DNA of 19,008 nt from Betaproteobacteria bacterium (lineage in GTDB: Bacteria > Pseudomonadota > Gammaproteobacteria > Burkholderiales > Rhodocyclaceae): the NCBI GenBank assembly GCA_028868235.1, contig JAGWUW010000011.1, positions 1 to 19,008 of the forward strand. The letters are read 5' to 3'. Positions 14,893 to 19,008 of this stretch are shown piece after piece. The position numbers were made by a program, and so were the translations under genes. Under the pieces are notes generated by a model. The model was not told where the DNA came from, made no database searches, and saw nothing but the letters and a program-made list of their open reading frames with translations. Position 1 is the stretch's first letter, and each line of letters opens with the position of its first letter.

Positions 14893-15276
14893 TTAGATCC
14901 AGCCAAGGTGCTTGCATGCCTCATAGACGAGATACATGCCAAGTCCACAAACGAAAATCCCGAAGATCAGATGAAGGTAGTTTTCATTCAGCCGGTTGGC
15001 AAAATAAGCGCCAAGCCACGCCCCGAGAAACATGGTGGCTGCCAGAATAATGGCAGCCCGGACATCGACGTTGCCATGCCGATAATATTCATAGGCGGCG
15101 GCAAGGCCAATCGGCGGTAGCAAGACGGCCAAGGTCGTGCCGGTTGCCAGATGTTGGGAGAATCCAGCCCAATAGACCAGCGCGGGGACGATGACGATGC
15201 CGCCGCCGATGCCGAAAATACCGGCTGTAATGCCACCGGTCAGACCGATAAAAATGAAGATAAGCCACGATGGCAT
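14893..15276 (-). CDS. Half-size TauE/SafE (TSUP) family membrane protein
   Basis: A 127-residue membrane protein with four hydrophobic helices. It matches one half of the TauE/SafE/TSUP fold, whose usual members are ~250 residues and arose by duplication. The family pattern GLTGGITAGIFGIGGGIVIVPAL is at the N-terminus, followed by HLATGTTLAVLLPPIG. Half-size members are known and are thought to dimerise. TSUP proteins move sulfur-containing anions such as sulfite or sulfoacetate, but the substrate here is unknown. The ATG at 15276 is preferred over upstream frame extension because AGGA lies 8 bases before it and hydrophobic family sequence begins at once. A role for sulfur export next to nos genes is only a speculation. 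Confidence 0.85.
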   Translation of the reverse strand: MPSWLIFIFIGLTGGITAGIFGIGGGIVIVPALVYWAGFSQHLATGTTLAVLLPPIGLAAAYEYYRHGNVDVRAAIILAATMFLGAWLGAYFANRLNENYLHLIFGIFVCGLGMYLVYEACKHLGWI

Positions 15277-15525
15277 CAGGTTATCCTTTGCTTTCCAGCG
15301 CGGGGGGTAGAGCGAGAAATGGTTTCTGGCTGAACTTCGTTTTGTCCACGTACGCGATATTACCCGCATAGGCGGAAGGGCGGCAGCGGTACGCACGGGG
15401 CTTCACCGGCCAGTGCTGAGCTTCGTCTAGAATTCAACGATTTGCTTGATCTTGCGTCGGCGTACGAAGGATGCTGCTTCTCCGGCGAATCGATCAATTC
15501 CGATCCTGTTCAAGAAAGAGTCATC

Positions 15526-15660
15526 ATGCGCATCAAGGCGTTGGCAGGTATGCAGCAACATGGCACCGAGGTCATCAGCCGCGAAATGCTCGCCGTTGAG
15601 TGGCTCGAAAGTGCGGACAATCCAATGTTCTGTGACGTACTGAGCCGATTCATCCGGTAA
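15526..15660 (+). CDS. Small hypothetical protein (44 aa), uncertain
   Basis: An open frame of 44 codons starting MRIKALAGMQQHGTEVIS and ending DVLSRFIR, preceded by AAAGAG about 5 bases before the ATG. It is the only plausible coding frame between two minus-strand genes. The frame stays open upstream to a TTG at 15442, but that part reads less like protein. No family was recognised and there is no signal peptide or membrane helix. It may be spurious. Confidence 0.35.
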   Translation: MRIKALAGMQQHGTEVISREMLAVEWLESADNPMFCDVLSRFIR

Positions 15661-15707
15661 CTATTTTCCAGCCCGAATGGCCGTGAGGCAAAGATCGTAG
15701 CAGCTGA

Positions 15708-17036
15708 TTAATCCCCGGCCGTCAGTGCTTGTTCGGTCCAGCGTTGGGCCTCGTAATTGGCCGCCTCGACGGTTAACGCATCCAGATTCAAGAGGCCGGC
15801 AACCTTGGCGACATGCTCCATTTGGCCGCGCTCGACAGCGATTGCCAGGGTCAAATAGCGGGTATAGGGACCATCGCTATTGACCAGCACGCTGGTTACG
15901 CTGTCCGGCAGATTCATGCCGGTGATGACCTTGTCGACCGGCATCCCGAGAAGGACTTCGATCAGGGAAAGGAGCCCGACCAGGAAAAGCTCGTCGGCTT
16001 CGTGTTTCTGCAGGCGGTTCTGTGCCAGGATTTCCAGAAAACGGGCGCGGCGTAATGCGAGTTCGAGCAGGCCCTCATCCCGGGGACTGCCGCCGATTCG
16101 AAACATGGAAATCGTGAGCCAGCGGTAGAGGTAGCTCCGGCCGAGTACCGTGATGGCCTGATCAACGCTGGCCACGGAGCTGCCCAGCCCTGCAGCAGGT
16201 GAATTGGCCATGGAAACCACTTTCAGCGCAACGGCTGGATCGCGCTTGGCCACATCGGCCAGGGCTGCAGCGTCGGCATCCTGGCGCAGCAACTGGAGCA
16301 GCTCGATGAGGACTAGGCGGCTCTGGTTGAGCTTTTCCCGGGTGTCTTCTTCATCGGCCTGCGCTGCGAATTCTCCTAGGGAATAGGGGATTCCCCGTGC
16401 TTGGCACAGGCGGTGTTCTGCCCACGACGTAATGTTCTCGACCATTAATTGTAGGGAGGGGTATCGCCGCTTGATGTCGGATACGACGCGCTCGAAAGCT
16501 TCCAGGGAATAATCGCCAAAGTTGAGGATCAGCAGATCGGCGGCGTCGAGTGCGCCGGAAACCCCGATGGCGGCCCCGGACAGGGCGACCTTCGCGCCGC
16601 ACGCCCGAATTTCCGCCAGTATCGAAAGCCAGCCCGGCTCGTCGCAGCCCGATATCGGTGCCTGGACCAGAAATGCCGTGCCGGGGGTAGCCAGTTGTCG
16701 AAAATCGTGAGCCTGCCAATCCTGGGTGTTGATCGGGATGATGGCTAGTCGTCGCTGGACCAGATTGCCGATGGCTTCTTTCAGCAGCAGTTCCAGGCGG
16801 CTAGCACCATCGACAGCGGTTTTGCTCGTTAACCAATGGGTGTTGAAGCGGTAACCGGCAATACGGGAGCGTTCATCGATAATTTCCTCGCGGTGCATAA
16901 CCGCAGCCGGAGCTTGGGCAACTTTTGCTTGAGGAGGTGGTTCCGCGCGTGGGGGGCGCTGTGATGGAAAGGGTTCCGGAGAAAATTCGCTTTTATTGGA
17001 ACCTAGTCCAAGGATATGGAGAAGTTTGCCGAACAC
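15708..17036 (-). CDS. Degenerate EAL-HDOD signalling protein
   Basis: A protein of about 442 residues in the YuxH/CdgJ group. After a short N-terminus and a Pro-rich linker, an EAL-like domain (~47-230) begins REEIIDERSRIAGYRFN, where the catalytic E-x-L motif and metal ligands of true phosphodiesterases are missing. The C-terminal ~235-430 region is an HDOD domain (RDPAVALKVVSMANSPA, VDQAITVLGRSYLYRWL), related to HD domains without hydrolytic residues. Such proteins usually act as regulators through binding. The start is uncertain: GTG 17036 gives MFGKLLHILGLG, a natural-looking N-terminus, but lacks a clear ribosome site. A frame open to GTG 17207 would add 57 residues of unlikely composition. 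Confidence 0.82.
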   Translation of the reverse strand: MFGKLLHILGLGSNKSEFSPEPFPSQRPPRAEPPPQAKVAQAPAAVMHREEIIDERSRIAGYRFNTHWLTSKTAVDGASRLELLLKEAIGNLVQRRLAIIPINTQDWQAHDFRQLATPGTAFLVQAPISGCDEPGWLSILAEIRACGAKVALSGAAIGVSGALDAADLLILNFGDYSLEAFERVVSDIKRRYPSLQLMVENITSWAEHRLCQARGIPYSLGEFAAQADEEDTREKLNQSRLVLIELLQLLRQDADAAALADVAKRDPAVALKVVSMANSPAAGLGSSVASVDQAITVLGRSYLYRWLTISMFRIGGSPRDEGLLELALRRARFLEILAQNRLQKHEADELFLVGLLSLIEVLLGMPVDKVITGMNLPDSVTSVLVNSDGPYTRYLTLAIAVERGQMEHVAKVAGLLNLDALTVEAANYEAQRWTEQALTAGD

Positions 17037-17070
17037 GATGGAGTGCGAAAGAGCGTCTATGACTTTAGTT

Positions 17071-17126
17071 GTAAATTTTCCCGAACGATACAGGAATATT
17101 GGCAGGGTTAGCACTCGGAAATTTAC
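17071..17126 (-). promoter_or_regulatory. Inverted repeat before the EAL-HDOD gene
   Basis: GTAAATTTTCCCGA (17071-17084) and TCGGAAATTTAC (17115-17126) are complementary apart from a two-base bulge, across a 30-base loop. The repeat lies in an AT-rich patch upstream of the preferred GTG at 17036. It may be an operator or a leader fold, and supports treating this stretch as non-coding. Confidence 0.35.
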
Positions 17127-17222
17127 CGGGGGCAGGGGGAGTTTGCGTGATGGTCGGGGCTTTGCGTGGTCGTTAACGTAACGTGCTACGGGGCCGAAGA
17201 AGTGCACAGCAGAAGGGGGAGT

Positions 17223-17552
17223 TCATGCTGGTGGTTGTAATGCAATGACTGCCATGCCGATCAGTGCGATTGCTGCTCCCAAGATGTCCCAGCGGGTCAG
17301 CGCAATGTCATCGACGAGGCGCAGCCATGCCAGTGCCACGGCAATATACATGCCCCCATATGCGGCATAGGTTCTGCCTGCGGCCGTGGGGTGAAGGGTC
17401 AGTAACCAGGCAAACAGGGCCAGGGAGAGTGCCGCCGGCAGCAGCAGGAGTGAAGTCTTGCCTTGTTTGACGACCAGCCACGGTAGGTAGCAGCCGACGA
17501 TTTCAGCGATTGCCGTTACGGCAAATAAAAAGCTCAGGCGCAGCAGTTCCAT
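17223..17552 (-). CDS. YnfA/UPF0060-family small membrane protein
   Basis: A protein of about 109 residues with four hydrophobic helices, matching the UPF0060 (YnfA) family over its full length. The conserved blocks [28 protein letters not shown] and ALAWLRLVD are all present. YnfA is related in fold to small multidrug resistance (SMR) exporters; its physiological substrate is unclear. The start at 17552 gives [10 protein letters not shown] and the usual family length. In-frame ATGs at 17564 and 17582 are also possible, the last with GAGG 4 bases upstream. It follows the unrecognised membrane protein gene on the same strand by about 45-75 bases and may be co-transcribed with it. Confidence 0.88.
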   Translation of the reverse strand: MELLRLSFLFAVTAIAEIVGCYLPWLVVKQGKTSLLLLPAALSLALFAWLLTLHPTAAGRTYAAYGGMYIAVALAWLRLVDDIALTRWDILGAAIALIGMAVIALQPPA

Positions 17553-17625
17553 GGTGATACTCATCGCGGTGTGGCCTACCATGTTGCCTCAAAGCGCTGC
17601 TGGGGAAAGAGGTGGGCCGATAACT

Positions 17626-18198
17626 CTAGCAGCAAGCCTGGCGGCCGCGTCGCCGGAAAAGCCGGTAAACGGCACGCCAGCGGCGAAGCACGAGCGAGAG
17701 CATCCCGCGGCGTGCGCTGCGCAGATTTCGGCGTAGGGCAAGTAGCGCGGCGCGCGTCCGTTGATAGACCGGATGGTTGTGCAGCGTGTCGAAAACGATG
17801 TTCTTGAAACGGATCGTGGCGACATAGGCCCGGGCAAACCAGGCAATTTCCATTAACTGGTGTTTGGTCAGGGCAAATATCCGTGCCACCAGTGCCGTTC
17901 CCACTACCTTGGCGGCAAGGAAGGTTGCAATGCCGAGGAAGGCGGCACCGTGGCCGATGAAATAGATTCCGACGAGTTTGAAGGGCAGAAGCACTGCACC
18001 CGGGATGATGAAGCAGGTCAGCGCAATGTAGCGCGGGGCCTGGGTAATCCATGTTTCGACTTGGCGCAGTACCGGCCAGCGGCCGATTATGGCCATGAAA
18101 TTTTCGAGTGGCTCCCACAGCCATTCCCAGAACCACAGCAGCAGTGCAGCCAGCACAATGAAGGGCGGTGTCAGTAGGCGTTTCAGTCGCTGTTCCAT
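17626..18198 (-). CDS. Unrecognised inner-membrane protein (190 aa)
   Basis: I do not recognise the family. With ATG at 18198 the protein starts MEQRLKRLLTPPFIVLAAL. It has an N-terminal hydrophobic helix ending in the Trp-rich WFWEWLWEPL, a second and third hydrophobic stretch between ~55 and 110, and a very basic C-terminal tail (RRWRAVYRLFRRRGRQ) likely on the cytoplasmic side. The frame is open to 18546, but the upstream part overlaps the divergent ParB gene and is not credible. Its start overlaps the end of a small ORF by 16 bases, suggesting coupling. It may form a transcript with the YnfA gene. Confidence 0.72.
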   Translation of the reverse strand: MEQRLKRLLTPPFIVLAALLLWFWEWLWEPLENFMAIIGRWPVLRQVETWITQAPRYIALTCFIIPGAVLLPFKLVGIYFIGHGAAFLGIATFLAAKVVGTALVARIFALTKHQLMEIAWFARAYVATIRFKNIVFDTLHNHPVYQRTRAALLALRRNLRSARRGMLSLVLRRWRAVYRLFRRRGRQACC

Positions 18199-18341
18199 GC
18201 CGGATAATCCCGTTTGATGGGGCGAATATAGCTGAACGGCCGCTGTTTGCCTGCATGTTCCCGGTAACCGGTTGTGACGGTGGCTGACCAATCGATATTC
18301 GGGTCGTGCAGCTTGAAAAACCCGCCGAAAACGACGAACAT
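18183..18341 (-). CDS. Small hypothetical ORF (52 aa) coupled to the membrane protein gene
   Basis: An open frame beginning MFVVFGGFFKLHDPNIDW and ending DYPAWNSD, with AAGGAAGG 5-9 bases before the ATG. Third codon positions are GC-rich, as in neighbouring genes, and the residue mix looks like a real soluble peptide. Its stop overlaps the start of the downstream membrane protein gene by 16 bases. No family was recognised. It starts about 35 bases from the divergent ParB gene, so the two must share a compact promoter region. Confidence 0.45.
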   Translation of the reverse strand: MFVVFGGFFKLHDPNIDWSATVTTGYREHAGKQRPFSYIRPIKRDYPAWNSD

Positions 18342-18376
18342 GCCGCCCCTTCCTTGCCTCTTCCCGGACATCAGCC

Positions 18377-19008
18377 ATGGCCTTCAAAGACAGCATGCCG
18401 CAGTTCCAGATTCTCGAACTTTCGCGCATCGATCCCGATCCGCGGCATGTCCGGCAGAGCATCAACGAAGAGGCCCTGAAGGGCTTGGTCAATGCCATCG
18501 AGAAGCTGGGCGTTATCCAGCCGCTGATTGTCCGTCCGGGATCCAATGGCCGCTATGTCGTGCTGGCGGGCGAGCGCCGTAGGCTGGCCGCCATTCAGGC
18601 CGGTGAAACCGTGGTGCCGGCGGTCATCCGCGCCTGCACCGACGAAGAGGCGCTTACCGTACGCGTTTTCGAGAATATCGGCCTGGGTGTCCGCTCAGCG
18701 CTGGAACCGCGCGACATGGCCAATGCCATCCAGGCTATCGCCGAGCGCTTCGCATCGCCGGAAGAGGCCGCCCAATACTTTGGCCGAGCGCCTACCTGGC
18801 TGGTCCAGGCCACCGCTGCTGCCAATCTATCTGAGAAGGTCAGCGCCCTGCTCGATTCAGGCAAGATCGCCAGCACCGGCGCCGCCGTCCAGCTTGAGAA
18901 ACTGGCCAAGAAAAACGAATCTCGGGCCGAAACTCTGATCGAGCAGATCGAACAATTACCTGAAGGCGAAAAGGCCTCGAAGAAGCTGGTCGACGCCGCA
19001 CTGCAGCA
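18377..19008 (+). CDS. ParB/RepB/Spo0J-family protein (partial, cut at window end)
   Basis: The frame from ATG 18377 stays open to the window edge, giving 210 residues. The N-terminal ParB nuclease-like/CTPase domain (~10-110) shows LGVIQPLIVRP and the hallmark GERRRLAAIQAGE (65-77), then VRVFENIGL in place of the usual ENLQR block. A helix-turn-helix region follows (~115-150, SPEEAAQYFGRAPTWLVQATAAANL). ParB proteins bind parS-like sites and spread on DNA to segregate chromosomes or plasmids; relatives such as KorB or nucleoid-occlusion factors regulate genes. No parA precedes it and the upstream neighbours are unrelated, so this is probably not the housekeeping chromosomal ParB. The ribosome site is weak. 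Confidence 0.82.
   Translation, partial: MAFKDSMPQFQILELSRIDPDPRHVRQSINEEALKGLVNAIEKLGVIQPLIVRPGSNGRYVVLAGERRRLAAIQAGETVVPAVIRACTDEEALTVRVFENIGLGVRSALEPRDMANAIQAIAERFASPEEAAQYFGRAPTWLVQATAAANLSEKVSALLDSGKIASTGAAVQLEKLAKKNESRAETLIEQIEQLPEGEKASKKLVDAALQ

Noticed and set aside
18199..18546. N-terminal extension of the unrecognised membrane protein
   Set aside because: It lies antisense to the ParB gene and across the promoter gap, with a non-protein-like composition.
1..19008. CRISPR arrays, tRNA or rRNA genes, insertion sequences
   Set aside because: No regularly spaced repeats, cloverleaf-like sequence, rRNA segments or transposase frames were seen on reading.

Overview
The window reads as a denitrifying betaproteobacterium. 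The best guess is a member of the Rhodocyclales, judged from GC-rich codon use, a Tat-type (clade I) NosZ and the mix of gene families; no rRNA or marker gene is present to settle it. Almost every gene lies on the minus strand.

From left to right: the 3' end of a membrane protein and a secreted CHRD-domain protein, both on +. Then comes a two-gene minus-strand signalling unit: a soluble CZB-domain chemoreceptor whose stop overlaps the start of a globin-PAS-GGDEF-EAL protein (4373 to 1033). Next is a nitrous oxide reductase cluster running 12801 to 4921 in the order nosZ, nosR, nosD, nosF, a 46-codon small ORF, nosY, nosL. It is followed, after a terminator, by a small class I cytochrome c. 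Upstream of nosZ on the same strand lies an overlapping histidine kinase/response regulator pair. Further right are a half-size TauE/TSUP permease, an uncertain small + ORF, a degenerate EAL-HDOD signalling protein, a YnfA-family membrane protein, an unrecognised membrane protein preceded by a coupled small ORF, and a divergent + strand ParB-family gene cut by the window edge.

The nos genes form one working set. NosZ reduces N2O to N2. NosR is the membrane flavo-iron-sulfur protein needed for electron supply and maturation. NosD, NosF and NosY are the ABC-type maturation machine for the CuZ centre, and NosL is the lipoprotein copper chaperone. The nosZ upstream region has an FNR/DNR-like box and a leader able to fold over the nosZ ribosome binding site. 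Three GC-rich hairpins separate nosZ from nosR.

The least expected signals are the small ORF joined by ATGA overlaps to both nosF and nosY, the nosZ leader structure, a symmetric 36-bp dyad before the kinase gene, and a CZB domain in which the first zinc-ligand histidine appears to be glutamate. No rRNA, tRNA, insertion sequence or CRISPR array was seen.
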